Of a DNA stretch of 64,000 nucleotides, positions 55,593 to 64,000 are shown piece by piece (the stretch's first letter is position 1; the number at the start of each line of letters is the position of its first letter). The notes beneath the pieces are model-generated. The model was not told the origin of the DNA and made no database searches. It saw nothing but the letters and a program-made list of their open reading frames with translations. The DNA comes from Thermosipho africanus Ob7 (GTDB lineage: Bacteria; Thermotogota; Thermotogae; Thermotogales; Fervidobacteriaceae), in NCBI RefSeq assembly GCF_003351105.1, contig NZ_NKRG01000004.1:62001-126000 (forward strand), read 5' to 3'. The position numbers and the translations under genes were made by a program.

Positions 55593-56360
55593 TTGATTTA
55601 TATTAAATCAAAGGAAGAAATTGAAAAGATAAAAATAGCTTCTCAAGCGGTTGGAACTATATTATCAGAGGCTAAAAAAGTAGCAGTTGAAGGAGCTAGT
55701 GCTTGGGACATTGAGCTTCTTGCTGAAAAAATTTTGAAAGAGTTGAAATGTGCACCTGCATTTAAAGGTTATAACGGTTATCCATATATTACAACTGTTT
55801 CAGTAAATGACGAAGTTATTCATGGTTTTCCTTTGAAAAAGAAAGTGTTTAAAAAAGGGGATATAGTTTCAATAGATGTTGGTGCAATATATGAAGGGTA
55901 CTATGGTGATGGAGCGTATACGTATATAATCGGTGAAACAGATGAGATTGGTACAAAGTTAGTAGAAGTCACAAAAAAGTCTTTGGAAATAGCTATAGAG
56001 ACTGTAAGAGCTGGAATTAGATTAGGAGATGTATCATACGAGATACAAAAATATGTTGAAGAAAATGGATTTAATGTTGTTAGAGATTTTGTGGGGCATG
56101 GAGTCGGGAAAAAATTACACGAAGATCCTCAAATACCAAATTATGGTAAAAAAGGAACGGGAGTAATACTCAGAGAAGGTATGACAATTGCTATAGAACC
56201 AATGGTTACTGAAGGCGGCTGGCACGTAGTAATTTTGGATGATGGTTGGACTGTGGTTACTAAAGATGGGAAAAGAGCGGCACATTTTGAACACACATTG
56301 TTAGTAAAAAAGGATGGATGTGAAGTTTTAACCCGGCGGGGTGATGGATTTGTCGAATAA
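55593..56360 (+). CDS. map: Methionine aminopeptidase, type I
   Basis: This 255-residue enzyme removes N-terminal Met from nascent proteins. Metal ligands are in [19 protein letters not shown] (two Asp), [18 protein letters not shown] (His), [10 protein letters not shown] (Glu) and the final [10 protein letters not shown] (Glu). TTG 55593 gives the standard [12 protein letters not shown] start with GGTGAGG ahead; GTG 55584 is three codons earlier and overlaps adk. The stop lies 17 bases inside infA. Confidence 0.97.
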   Translation: MIYIKSKEEIEKIKIASQAVGTILSEAKKVAVEGASAWDIELLAEKILKELKCAPAFKGYNGYPYITTVSVNDEVIHGFPLKKKVFKKGDIVSIDVGAIYEGYYGDGAYTYIIGETDEIGTKLVEVTKKSLEIAIETVRAGIRLGDVSYEIQKYVEENGFNVVRDFVGHGVGKKLHEDPQIPNYGKKGTGVILREGMTIAIEPMVTEGGWHVVILDDGWTVVTKDGKRAAHFEHTLLVKKDGCEVLTRRGDGFVE

Positions 56361-56574
56361 GGAAGATATTATTAAGATGGAAGGTACAATTGTTGAGGCT
56401 TTACCTAATGCAATGTTTAGAGTAGAGCTTGAAAACGGCCACAAAATCTTGGCACATATTAGTGGAAAAATGCGAAAGAATTTTATAAGGCTAGTGCCTG
56501 GAGACAAAGTTGTTGTTGAACTTACTATCTACGACTTAACTAAGGGAAGAATAGTCTATAGGAAAAAGTCATAA
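56344..56574 (+). CDS. infA: Translation initiation factor IF-1
   Basis: This 76-residue OB-fold protein blocks the A site during initiation. It has [38 protein letters not shown] (in two blocks), followed by [22 protein letters not shown] 56344, or the GTG one codon before it, lies within the end of map behind GGCGGGGTG. Confidence 0.97.
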
Positions 56575-56594
56575 AAAGAAAGGAGAGAGGAACT

Positions 56595-56711
56595 ATGAAA
56601 GTGCAATCCTCAGTAAAGAAAAGATGCGAGCATTGTAAGATAATAAAAAGAAAAGGAAGAGTATATGTAATTTGTAAAGTAAATCCAAAGCATAATCAGA
56701 AGCAGGGTTGA
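56595..56711 (+). CDS. rpmJ: 50S ribosomal protein L36, zinc-binding form
   Basis: This 38-residue protein is easy to miss because of its size. It begins [15 protein letters not shown] and keeps the zinc ligands Cys11, Cys14, Cys27 and His33 (CKVNPKH). AAAGGAGAGAGG precedes the ATG. It holds the standard place between infA and rpsM. Confidence 0.97.
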
Positions 56712-56723
56712 GGAGGGAGATAG

Positions 56724-57092
56724 ATGGCTCGTATCGTCGGTGTTGAAATACCAAACGACAAGAAGGTAGAAATAGCGCTTACATATATATACGGTATTGG
56801 TAGAACAAGAGCAAAACAAATTTGTGAAGCAACAAATATTGATCCAGATAAAAGAGTTAGAGAATTAAACGATGAAGAAATAAGTAAAATAGCAACATAC
56901 ATTCAACAAAATTTCAAAGTTGAAGGTGAATTGAGAACTGAAGTTATGCAAAATATAAAAAGGCTAATTGACATTGGATGTTATAGAGGATTTAGACACA
57001 AATTGGGTTTGCCAGTTAGAGGTCAAAAAACAAAATCAAATGCAAGAACTAGAAAAGGTCCAAGACCAAGCAGAATCAAAAAGAAAAAATAG
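56724..57092 (+). CDS. rpsM: 30S ribosomal protein S13
   Basis: This 122-residue 30S head protein starts [26 protein letters not shown] (split here by its helix turn). It has the C-terminal [29 protein letters not shown] typical tail, which touches the P-site tRNA. GAGGGAGA precedes the ATG. Confidence 0.97.
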   Translation: MARIVGVEIPNDKKVEIALTYIYGIGRTRAKQICEATNIDPDKRVRELNDEEISKIATYIQQNFKVEGELRTEVMQNIKRLIDIGCYRGFRHKLGLPVRGQKTKSNARTRKGPRPSRIKKKK

Positions 57093-57104
57093 GGAGGGAC
57101 ATAA

Positions 57105-57494
57105 ATGGCCAAAAAAACACGTAGAGTAGTAAAAAGAAAAAAGAAATTAACAGTTGATCGTGGAGTAGTTCACATAAAATCAACATATAACAATACAATA
57201 ATTACTTTGACCGATCCAGATGGTAAAGTAATCACCTGGGGTAGTGGAGGAACTGCAGGATTTCAAGGAACAAGAAAAGGTACTCCATATGCAGCACAGC
57301 TTGCAGCTGACCAGGTTGCTAAAGAAGCAGTCAAGCTTGGTATGAAAAAAGTTGACATTTTGGTAAAAGGTCCAGGTTCAGGAAGAGAAGCTGCAATAAG
57401 AACATTCCAAGCAGCTGGACTCGAGATAGGAGTAATAAAAGATGTTACACCAATTCCATTCAATGGCTGTAGGCCAAAGAAGAAAAGAGTTTAA
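57105..57494 (+). CDS. rpsK: 30S ribosomal protein S11
   Basis: This 129-residue platform protein has [21 protein letters not shown], the [20 protein letters not shown] motif and C-terminal [24 protein letters not shown] precedes the ATG. Standard alpha-operon position. Confidence 0.98.
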   Translation: MAKKTRRVVKRKKKLTVDRGVVHIKSTYNNTIITLTDPDGKVITWGSGGTAGFQGTRKGTPYAAQLAADQVAKEAVKLGMKKVDILVKGPGSGREAAIRTFQAAGLEIGVIKDVTPIPFNGCRPKKKRV

Positions 57495-57507
57495 GGGAGG
57501 GAAATAA

Positions 57508-58137
57508 ATGGCTAGATATACAGGTCCACAATGTAAACTTTGCAGACGCGAAGGAATGAAGTTGTACCTGAAAGGTGAAAGGTGCTTTACAGATAAATGT
57601 GCTTTTGATAGAAGACCTTTTGCTCCAGGTGATCATGGAAGAGACAAGAAAAAATTAACTCAATACGGAATTCAATTGAGGGCAAAACAAACAATGAAGA
57701 GAATTTACGGAGTTCTTGAAACGCAATTTAGAAGATATTATGAAACAGCTTCCAGAAAATCAGGAGATACCCGTGAAAATCTTGTAGTTCAAGTAGAAAG
57801 AAGACTCGATAACGTAGTATATAGACTCGGATTTGCAGTTAATAGAACAACTGCAAGGCAGCTAGTAAATCATGGACATGTTTTGGTAAATGGTAGAAAG
57901 GTTACTATTCCTTCTTACCAAGTAAGACCAGGTGATGTAATAGAAATAAGGGAAAAGAGTAGAGATATTTTACCAGTTAAAAACGCAATTGAGTTGAATA
58001 AAGATAAAAATAGAATGCCTTGGCTCACAGTTGATTATGAAAATTATAAAGGTACATACGAAAGAAATCCAAAACTAGAAGAAGTTATTGATCTTCCAGT
58101 TGATGTACAAGCAATTATCGAATTGTACTCGAGGTGA
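57508..58137 (+). CDS. rpsD: 30S ribosomal protein S4, zinc-type N-terminus
   Basis: This 209-residue primary 16S binder has four N-terminal cysteines (9, 12, 26 and 31) that form the zinc knuckle of the C+ type. The S4 RNA-binding domain is [35 protein letters not shown] (around residues 96-130). In E. coli S4 represses the alpha operon. AAGGGAGGG precedes the ATG. Confidence 0.98.
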   Translation: MARYTGPQCKLCRREGMKLYLKGERCFTDKCAFDRRPFAPGDHGRDKKKLTQYGIQLRAKQTMKRIYGVLETQFRRYYETASRKSGDTRENLVVQVERRLDNVVYRLGFAVNRTTARQLVNHGHVLVNGRKVTIPSYQVRPGDVIEIREKSRDILPVKNAIELNKDKNRMPWLTVDYENYKGTYERNPKLEEVIDLPVDVQAIIELYSR

Positions 58138-58143
58138 TAAAAT

Positions 58144-59136
58144 ATGGAATTTGTTATGCCTAAAAGACTTAAGATGGAGGAGCACAAAGAATCGGATGAT
58201 TACTATTATGCACGTTATGTGCTTTCTCCTCTTGAAAAAGGTTATGCTACAACAATTGGAAATACATTGAGAAGAGTTTTGCTATCTTCAATACCTTCTC
58301 TTGCAATAACGGATGTAAAATTTGTAAGGCCAGAAAAATATCATGAATTTGATACTATCGAAGGTGTAAAAGAAGATATTCTTGAGATTCTTTTAAATTT
58401 AAAAAAGGTTCAGCTTTCAATGGAAGATTATGTAGAAGAGCCAGTTGAGTTGACAATTCAACATAAAGGTGCTGGTGAGATAAAAGCAGGGGATATAATA
58501 GTCCCAGCAGGTGTGAGTGTAACAAATCCTAATTTACATATTGCAACTTTAAATGAAGATGCAGACCTAGAAATAAAGCTTTATGCAACTATAGGGAAAG
58601 GATTTGTACCTGCAGCAGAAAGAAACGAAAAACCTGATATAGGCTGGATAGTTTTAGATGGAGTTTATAACCCAGTTTTAAAAGTTAACTGGATTGCAGA
58701 GAATGTTAGGGTTGGTAAAAAAACAGACTATGATAAGTTAGTATTGGAAATATGGACAAAGAAAAACATTAAGCCATCAGATGCATTAAAGAAAGCTGTT
58801 AAAATAATAAATGATCACTTTAGGATTATTGAAGAAAGTTTCGGAGAATTTGATGAAGAAAATGATATCGCTGAAGTAAGTGAAGTAAGTACAGTTGAGG
58901 AAGAAGAAGTTGTTGATGAAAATGATATTTTGAGTAGAAAAATTGATGAGTTAGATTTATCAATGCGTGCACTAAATTGCTTAAAACGCGATAAAATTGA
59001 AACAATTGGTGATTTGTTGAGTAGAGGAGAAGAGGAACTATTGAAAATCAAAAATTTTGGTCAAAAATCACTTGATGAAGTAAAAGAAAAGTTGATGGAA
59101 AAGTTTGGGCTCAGCTTCGGAAAGGGGGAAAGTTGA
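58144..59136 (+). CDS. rpoA: DNA-directed RNA polymerase alpha subunit
   Basis: This 330-residue protein has an N-terminal dimerisation domain (1-230) with [24 protein letters not shown] and [17 protein letters not shown] long acidic linker (about 236-262, rich in Glu/Asp/Val) and the alpha-CTD follow, with [41 protein letters not shown]. The linker acidity is more marked than usual. It lies six bases after rpsD, and rplQ begins just after its stop. Confidence 0.98.
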
Positions 59137-59137
59137 A

Positions 59138-59521
59138 ATGAGACATCGAATGAAAAGACACAGAATAGGTAGATATGGAAGTCATAGAAAAGCAACTTTA
59201 AGAAATCTCTCAAGAGAAATTGTTGAACACGGTAGTATAATTACAACAACTCCAAAGGCAAAGGCTGTACAAATTTTCTTTGAAAAGTTAATGACAAAGG
59301 CTGTAAAAGCAAAAAAAGCTGATAAAAAGGAAAGAGAAGTTGCATTGAGAAGAGAAATATTCAAAGCACTTGGAGATAGAAGATTGGTGAACAAATTAGT
59401 CGATGAAATTGCTCCAAAATACTTAGACAGACAAGGTGGATATACAGCAATTTATAAGGTTGGCCCAAGAAGAGGCGACGGTGCAGAAATGTCATTAATT
59501 AAGCTTGTAATAGAAGAGTAA
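59138..59521 (+). CDS. rplQ: 50S ribosomal protein L17
   Basis: This 127-residue protein starts [28 protein letters not shown], the L17 signature, and ends with a [25 protein letters not shown] segment. ATG 59138 has AAAGGGGGAAAG ahead inside rpoA. It is the last gene of the superoperon; a terminator begins at its stop. Confidence 0.98.
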
Positions 59522-59541
59522 GGGGGAATACCCCCTTTTTT
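59522..59541 (+). terminator. Terminator of the ribosomal superoperon
   Basis: Short GGGGG / CCCCC stem with an AATA loop and six T, immediately after rplQ. The stem is only five base pairs, so some read-through into tig is plausible, since no clear promoter precedes tig. Confidence 0.75.
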
Positions 59542-59560
59542 ACTCTTGAGGAGGTGCGGT

Positions 59561-60868
59561 ATGGAAATTAAAGAACTTAGTGTTGATAAAAACATTGTGA
59601 CAAAAGAATTTATATTTGATTCTGCAGAGATACAAAGAGCTGAAAAGAGAACATTAAACGAACTTAATAGAAAGTACACTATAGAGGGATTTAGGAAGGG
59701 TAAAGTTCCTCTTTCTGTTTTTAAAGCTAGATTTGGAAAGGATTTTTATGATTATTTTGTTTTCGAACAATTAGTTGAAGAAACATATAAATCATTTGAG
59801 GAAGAGTCAAATTTGTTACTTATACCAGAAATTGCAGAAAAAGAAATAAATAGTGAAAGTGCAAGAATAGTTGTTAATTTTCACAAAAAACCAGTAGCAA
59901 AAGTAGATTTTGAGAAAATTAAGGTGAAAGTAGCAAACAAAGATCAAGTTTTAGAAAATTATCTTGATTTAAGATTAAAAACATTAAGAGAGGAAAATGC
60001 AGTATTAGAGCCAAAAGAAGGACCAGCAGAGTTTGATGATTTAGTAAGAGTTAAGACATACGTAACTAACAAAGAAACGGGAAAGGTTTTGGTCGATGGT
60101 AATGAAGATGAGTATGTACTCTATAAAGATGATGAAAGACCTACGATTCAAAATCTTGTAGGACACAAAAAAGGCGATGTTGTTGAATTTGATAGAGAAT
60201 TTCAAAAAGGTGAAGAAGAAAAAATAGTTTATAACTACAAAATAGAGATTTTAGATGTTTACAAGAGAATTCTTCCTGAACTTACCGATGAATTTGTAAA
60301 GAACAATTTGGCTGAAATGCATTTAGAAACACTTGATGAATTGAAAAATAAAATTTTAGAAGAAGGTACAAAAATATACGATGATGAAATAAAGCATTCA
60401 ATTAGAGAGCAAATTCTTGCACAACTTCCAGAAGCAACAGAATTGTTTATTTCAGAAAAAACGATTGATTATGCAGTAAGATTGATTGTAAACAACATGA
60501 AAGAGGAAGGTAAATACGAAGAGTACGTAAAAAAATACGATAGTGAAGATAAGGCTAAAGAAGCAATTAGAGAATACTATGTTAGCGAATTGAAAAAGGA
60601 AGCAGCAATTGAAAAGATTGCTAAAGAATACAATATTGAAAGAAAAGCAACTGATGAAGAGCTTGAAAAATATGCAGAAATTCTTGCTCCATATTGGGGT
60701 ATTAGTGTTGAAAGGGCAAAAGTATTAGTTAAAGAAAGGGCAGAAGTAAGAAATGAAGTAGAAAATATGATTTTTGTTGATAAGGTTTTAGATAAGATTT
60801 CAGAAAATGTTGAGAGGGAAATTGTTGATATAAACAAAGAAGGTGGCGAGGATGAAGGAAATAATTAA
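59561..60868 (+). CDS. tig: Trigger factor
   Basis: This 435-residue ribosome-bound chaperone has the ribosome-binding motif [17 protein letters not shown] (about residues 43-59, the GFRxGxxP signature). The peptidyl-prolyl isomerase domain (about 150-235) follows, and a long helical C-terminal arm domain. It docks on L23, encoded in the same region. ATG 59561 has TGAGGAGGTG; upstream starts overlap it. The 3' end overlaps clpP by 17 bases. Confidence 0.96.
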   Translation: MEIKELSVDKNIVTKEFIFDSAEIQRAEKRTLNELNRKYTIEGFRKGKVPLSVFKARFGKDFYDYFVFEQLVEETYKSFEEESNLLLIPEIAEKEINSESARIVVNFHKKPVAKVDFEKIKVKVANKDQVLENYLDLRLKTLREENAVLEPKEGPAEFDDLVRVKTYVTNKETGKVLVDGNEDEYVLYKDDERPTIQNLVGHKKGDVVEFDREFQKGEEEKIVYNYKIEILDVYKRILPELTDEFVKNNLAEMHLETLDELKNKILEEGTKIYDDEIKHSIREQILAQLPEATELFISEKTIDYAVRLIVNNMKEEGKYEEYVKKYDSEDKAKEAIREYYVSELKKEAAIEKIAKEYNIERKATDEELEKYAEILAPYWGISVERAKVLVKERAEVRNEVENMIFVDKVLDKISENVEREIVDINKEGGEDEGNN

Positions 60869-61457
60869 TCAGTACGTTCCAATGGTTGTTGAAAGCAACG
60901 GAAAATATGAAAGAGCATACGATATATACTCAAGGCTTCTTAAAGATAGAATAGTATTTTTAGGAAGTGCAATAGATGATCATGTCGCTAATTTGGTTGT
61001 AGCCCAGCTCTTGTTTTTAGAAGCAGAAGATCCTGATAAAGATATTCAACTTTATATAAATTCGCCTGGTGGTTCTGTAAGTGCAGGGCTTGCTATATAT
61101 GATACTATGCAGTATATAAAATGTGATGTTGCTACAATTTGTATAGGCCAAGCAGCATCTATGGGAGCTGTTTTGCTTGCTGGAGGTACAAAAGGAAAGA
61201 GATTTTCTTTGCCAAATAGCAGAATAATGATTCATCAACCACTTGGTGGAGCAGAAGGTCCTGCAAAAGATGTGGAGATAATGACAAAAGAGCTTTTAAG
61301 AATAAAAAATAAAATTAATGAGATACTAAGTTTTCATACGGGCCAACCAATCGAAAGAATTGAAAAAGACACAGATAGAGACTTTTTTATGACACCTGAG
61401 GAAGCTTTAGACTACGGTTTGATAGATAAGGTTATAAAACCGGAAGATAGAAAATGA
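60852..61457 (+). CDS. clpP: ATP-dependent Clp protease proteolytic subunit ClpP
   Basis: This 201-residue serine peptidase forms the double heptamer ring served by ClpX or ClpC. Catalytic Ser103 lies in [11 protein letters not shown] and His128 in MIHQPLGG; the third residue, Asp, is in the [10 protein letters not shown] region. SPGGSVSAG forms the oxyanion strand. ATG 60852 follows AAGGTGGCGAGG inside tig; a GTG three codons upstream is less likely. clpX is not adjacent, unlike in many bacteria. Confidence 0.97.
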   Translation: MKEIINQYVPMVVESNGKYERAYDIYSRLLKDRIVFLGSAIDDHVANLVVAQLLFLEAEDPDKDIQLYINSPGGSVSAGLAIYDTMQYIKCDVATICIGQAASMGAVLLAGGTKGKRFSLPNSRIMIHQPLGGAEGPAKDVEIMTKELLRIKNKINEILSFHTGQPIERIEKDTDRDFFMTPEEALDYGLIDKVIKPEDRK

Positions 61458-61461
61458 TTTA

Positions 61462-61470
61462 TGGTATAAT
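61462..61470 (+). promoter_or_regulatory. Extended -10 promoter of yebC
   Basis: TGGTATAAT lies five bases after the clpP stop and 36 bases before yebC. There is no good -35. It has the same TGGTATAAT form as the tatD promoter. Confidence 0.6.
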
Positions 61471-61505
61471 GTAGATGATAAGGATTTTTTGAAGGAGGTA
61501 AAAAA

Positions 61506-62264
61506 ATGTCAGGTCACAACAAGTGGGCAAATATTAAGCACAGAAAAGCTGCCCAAGATGCGAAAAAATCAAAGATTTTTACAAAGTTGATTAGGGAAAT
61601 TATAGTTGCTGCTAAAGAAGGTGGGGGAGATCCAGAAACAAACCCAAGATTAAGGGCAGTCTTAGAAAGAGCAAGAGCAGCAAATATGCCAAAAGATACT
61701 ATTGAAAAATCAATAAAGAAAGGTACCGGAGAATTAGAAGGTGTAGATTATCAAGAAATCATATATGAGGCATATGCTCCAGCCGGAGTGGCACTCTACA
61801 TTTATGCAATGACAGATAATAAAAATAGAACTGCTCAAGAGTTGAGACACCTTTTAAGTAAACACGGTGGTTCATTAGCAGAAAGTGGTTCAGTTGCATG
61901 GCTATTTGAAAGAAAAGGAATAATTGAAATTCCAAAAGAGAAAATTGCTGATTTTGAAGAATTTGCAATGGTTGCAATCGATGCTGGTGCAGAAGACATA
62001 ATTGAAGATGATCCAATTCAAGTTATTACAGCTCCAGATATGTTAACTGAAGTAAAAGATAAATTAGCAGAAAACGGCTTTGAAGGTGAGGCAAAAGTAA
62101 CATTTATTCCAAAAAATACCGTTAAAGTAACAGGTGCAGATGCTGAAAAAGTATTAAAATTGGTTAGTGTTCTTGAAGATAATGATGATGTACAGGAAGT
62201 TTATGCAAACTTTGAAATTGATGATAAAGAACTTGAAGAAATAATGTCAAAACTAGAAGGATAA
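61506..62264 (+). CDS. YebC/PmpR family protein
   Basis: This 252-residue protein has the characteristic start [24 protein letters not shown] and the [20 protein letters not shown] block. The C-terminal part has acidic surface patches. Members are described as transcription regulators; more recent work ties the family to relief of ribosome stalling at proline runs. GAAGGAGG precedes the ATG. It is followed after one base by a barrel-like protein gene. Confidence 0.95.
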   Translation: MSGHNKWANIKHRKAAQDAKKSKIFTKLIREIIVAAKEGGGDPETNPRLRAVLERARAANMPKDTIEKSIKKGTGELEGVDYQEIIYEAYAPAGVALYIYAMTDNKNRTAQELRHLLSKHGGSLAESGSVAWLFERKGIIEIPKEKIADFEEFAMVAIDAGAEDIIEDDPIQVITAPDMLTEVKDKLAENGFEGEAKVTFIPKNTVKVTGADAEKVLKLVSVLEDNDDVQEVYANFEIDDKELEEIMSKLEG

Positions 62265-62265
62265 G

Positions 62266-62985
62266 ATGAAGAAAATTGTAATATTTTTCTTTTTGTTCCC
62301 TCTAACAATTTTTTCAAATATTTTAGGTTTTTGGGTTGATCCATTTAATGCATTATATGGATTTAGTATAAGTCAAAATATAGAATTTTGGAATATAAAA
62401 GCCCTGCTTCGTTATGATTTGCCTGTTAATTGGGAGCAGGGCTTTCCATTATTGAGACCAGAACAATTAGATATAAATTTTGAATTATATTCTGAAACAT
62501 ACTCGGTTGAGTATGGTTATTTTCATAAGAAGATACCATTTTATGTAAGTGTAAATCCTTATGAAAAAAATTTAAATATTGTTTGGGGATTTACTGGATT
62601 TTATGGCAATTATAGTTACTTTAATAGCGATATTTTTGATTTTATATTTAACGAAGATATGTACGGATTTGCATTAAAATATAATGATTATAGATTCTTT
62701 TTCGAAAATAGTACAGAAAATATTTTGGGGCTTGAATATAATGGTATAGTTGTTTATTTCGATAGATTTGGTTTAGAGTTTGCATTAAATATTAACAATG
62801 AAAATATGGGATTTTATTTTGTACCGGTTAATGGAAATTTTGGTTTTGTTTTAAAAGATAATGAAAATTTTTTGTTTTTAAACGATGATGAGGTAAATTT
62901 TAATTGGAAATGGGGTGAAATATATGTCGTTGGAGGATTTCAAAAAGAAAAGAGACAGTTTTCAATTGAATTCTCTATCTGGTAA
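62266..62985 (+). CDS. Exported protein, probable small outer-membrane beta-barrel (239 aa)
   Basis: The signal peptide ([18 protein letters not shown]) is followed by a Tyr/Phe/Asn-rich protein of alternating strands: [50 protein letters not shown]. It ends FSIEFSIW, an aromatic C-terminus as in barrel proteins. No family recognised. The gene contains a perfect 11-bp inverted repeat at 62398-62445, and its last 62 bases hold the start of cheR. It shares its style, though no clear alignment by eye, with the protein at 13428. Confidence 0.65.
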   Translation: MKKIVIFFFLFPLTIFSNILGFWVDPFNALYGFSISQNIEFWNIKALLRYDLPVNWEQGFPLLRPEQLDINFELYSETYSVEYGYFHKKIPFYVSVNPYEKNLNIVWGFTGFYGNYSYFNSDIFDFIFNEDMYGFALKYNDYRFFFENSTENILGLEYNGIVVYFDRFGLEFALNINNENMGFYFVPVNGNFGFVLKDNENFLFLNDDEVNFNWKWGEIYVVGGFQKEKRQFSIEFSIW

Positions 62986-63778
62986 TACACAAGAATTTTC
63001 AATGGAAGAATTTAACTGGTTTTTAGAAGTTGTGAAAAAAGATTTCAATTTTGATCTTACAGGTTATAAGCCCCATAGAGTTAAAAGAAGAATAGAGATG
63101 TTAATAAGAAAGTATGGTTTAAAGTCATACAAAGAGTATTATGAGCTTATAAAAAAAGATGAAAAAAAGAAGGATGAATTTTTTGATAGGATGACTATAA
63201 ATGTTACTGAATTTTTTAGAAATCCAGAAAAATGGTGGGAACTTAGAGATAAATTTATACCTGAACTTTTAAAGGAAAGTGGCTCAAAATTTAAAGCATG
63301 GAGTGCAGGATGTTCAACAGGAGAAGAACCATACTCGCTTGCAATACTTCTTGAAGAACTCAAGGCACCATCTAGTGCAAAAGTTTATGCAACAGATATT
63401 GACATCGGTGTTCTTACTAAGGCAAGAATGGGGGAATATGAGGAAAGATCATTTGTAAGTACTCCGCCACAATATTTAAAGAAATACTTCGAAGTAACAA
63501 GTAGAGGAACATACAGGGTAAAACAAAATGTGAAAAATAGAGTGATTTTTAAAAGGCACAATCTTCTCCAAGATAGATTTGAAACTGGATATGATTTGAT
63601 TCTTTGTAGGAACGTTGTTATATATTTTGAAATGGAGACAAAAATGGAATTGTATGAAAAATTTGCAAAAGCTCTTAGACCGGGTGGAATATTATTTATT
63701 GGAAATACAGAAAGAATTTTTAATTACAGACAACTTGGATTTGAAGTGGCATCACCATTTATATACAGAAAACTGTGA
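62924..63778 (+). CDS. cheR: Chemotaxis receptor methyltransferase CheR
   Basis: This 284-residue SAM-dependent enzyme methylates glutamates of chemoreceptors. An all-helical N-terminal domain (about 20-85) precedes the methyltransferase core with [15 protein letters not shown], the SAM loop [16 protein letters not shown] and [14 protein letters not shown] 62924 follows GGGGTGA and lies inside the preceding gene. CheR complements the cheA/W/Y set 30 kb away. cheB is not in the window. Confidence 0.96.
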   Translation: MSLEDFKKKRDSFQLNSLSGNTQEFSMEEFNWFLEVVKKDFNFDLTGYKPHRVKRRIEMLIRKYGLKSYKEYYELIKKDEKKKDEFFDRMTINVTEFFRNPEKWWELRDKFIPELLKESGSKFKAWSAGCSTGEEPYSLAILLEELKAPSSAKVYATDIDIGVLTKARMGEYEERSFVSTPPQYLKKYFEVTSRGTYRVKQNVKNRVIFKRHNLLQDRFETGYDLILCRNVVIYFEMETKMELYEKFAKALRPGGILFIGNTERIFNYRQLGFEVASPFIYRKL

Positions 63779-63787
63779 GGTGGTTTT

Positions 63788-64000
63788 TTGTTCTGGCTTA
63801 CTCTTGCTTTTGTTATTGATCAAATTACAAAATATATTGCAACAGAATATTGGAGATTTAATCCAACGCGGCTTTTTAACTTTTTTTATTTAACTTATGC
63901 AACAAACAAAGGTGTAGCATTTGGTTTATTTTCCAGCTCTAAGGAAATAGTTATTTATTTAACGCTTGCGATTATTATTGGTCTTTCAATTATACCGCTT
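63788..64000 (+). CDS. lspA: Lipoprotein signal peptidase LspA, 3' truncated by window edge
   Basis: The first 71 residues of signal peptidase II are visible. The first membrane segment is MFWLTLAFVIDQITKYI, with DQITK the usual first motif, and TNKGVAFGLFS corresponds to the conserved N-x-G-x-A-F-G-x-F block. The catalytic aspartates lie beyond the window end. The start is TTG 63788 behind GTGAGGTGG, nine bases after cheR. It cleaves prolipoproteins in the inner membrane. Confidence 0.9.
   Translation, partial: MFWLTLAFVIDQITKYIATEYWRFNPTRLFNFFYLTYATNKGVAFGLFSSSKEIVIYLTLAIIIGLSIIPL

Noticed and set aside
40224-59521. The dense run of short genes considered as a phage structural module
   Set aside because: Every gene matches a ribosomal or translation protein in the standard str-S10-spc-alpha order.
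1-64000. CRISPR arrays, insertion sequences, toxin-antitoxin pairs and restriction genes
   Set aside because: I saw no regularly spaced repeats, transposase motifs, paired small toxin/antitoxin-like genes or restriction or methylase genes. Negative findings by eye are not exhaustive.

Overview
The window is an A+T-rich bacterial chromosome segment that looks like a member of the Thermotogales, most probably Thermosipho or a close relative. This rests on four things: the low G+C; the chemotaxis/flagellar set cheA-cheW-cheY-fliO-fliP-fliQ; the unbroken rpsL-to-rplQ ribosomal superoperon; and a mix of Gram-negative-type outer membrane genes (a BamA/Omp85 protein and small barrel-like proteins) with Firmicute-like housekeeping genes. 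Genus assignment is inference. The presence of adenosylcobalamin-dependent D-ornithine 4,5-aminomutase fits Thermosipho, for which B12 synthesis is known. There is no rRNA, CRISPR, insertion sequence, integrase or recognisable prophage.

Layout. 1-2560: the end of an ornithine fermentation operon (oraS, oraE) and its terminator. 2611-10570: a tight unit with tatD, ruvA, a conserved hypothetical, a DRTGG / PHP / HATPase regulatory triad, an Omp85 assembly protein, an AlaX-type tRNA editing protein and an exported protein. 10572-16657: gatA-gatB, a barrel-like exported protein, hemW (carrying an apparent frameshift in a run of nine A), an ftsW/rodA gene and a small gene. 16688-20056: MoxR ATPase, DUF58 protein and a membrane protein, ending in a bidirectional terminator shared with convergent pepF. 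21900-31927: a degenerate-GGDEF membrane protein, truA, a hypothetical, tlyA, a second exported protein, cheA, cheW, cheY, fliO, fliP and fliQ. 31924-39803 (minus strand): tmk, rpsB, rplT, rpmI, infC, three tRNAs (Lys, Arg, Glu), pyk, a DUF5693-like membrane protein, an exported protein and an RluA-family pseudouridine synthase. 39823-40066: tRNA-Val and tRNA-Gln with promoter and terminator. 40151-59541: the str-S10-spc-alpha superoperon from rpsL to rplQ, with fusA, tuf, secY, adk, map, infA, rpmJ and rpoA. 59561-64000: tig, clpP, yebC, a barrel-like protein, cheR and the start of lspA.

How it works together. Most of the window is translation (ribosome, initiation and elongation factors, tRNAs, tRNA and rRNA modification, GatAB), protein export and quality control (SecY, Map, trigger factor, ClpP, LspA), motility signalling (CheA/W/Y/R, FliO/P/Q) and cell-envelope building (Omp85, FtsW/RodA, candidate outer-membrane proteins). 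Genes are packed with stop/start overlaps, so long polycistronic mRNAs are likely. The clearest regulatory signals are extended -10 promoters (TGnTATAAT), strong hairpin terminators and an infC leader with an attenuator-like hairpin in front of an AUU start codon.

No obviously new defence or metabolic system is present. The points most worth a second look are the hemW frameshift inside the radical-SAM cysteine motif, the infC AUU start and leader behind three C34 tRNAs, the DRTGG-PHP-HATPase triad without its usual hydrogenase partner, two related exported proteins of unknown function, and two terminator-like hairpins inside genes.
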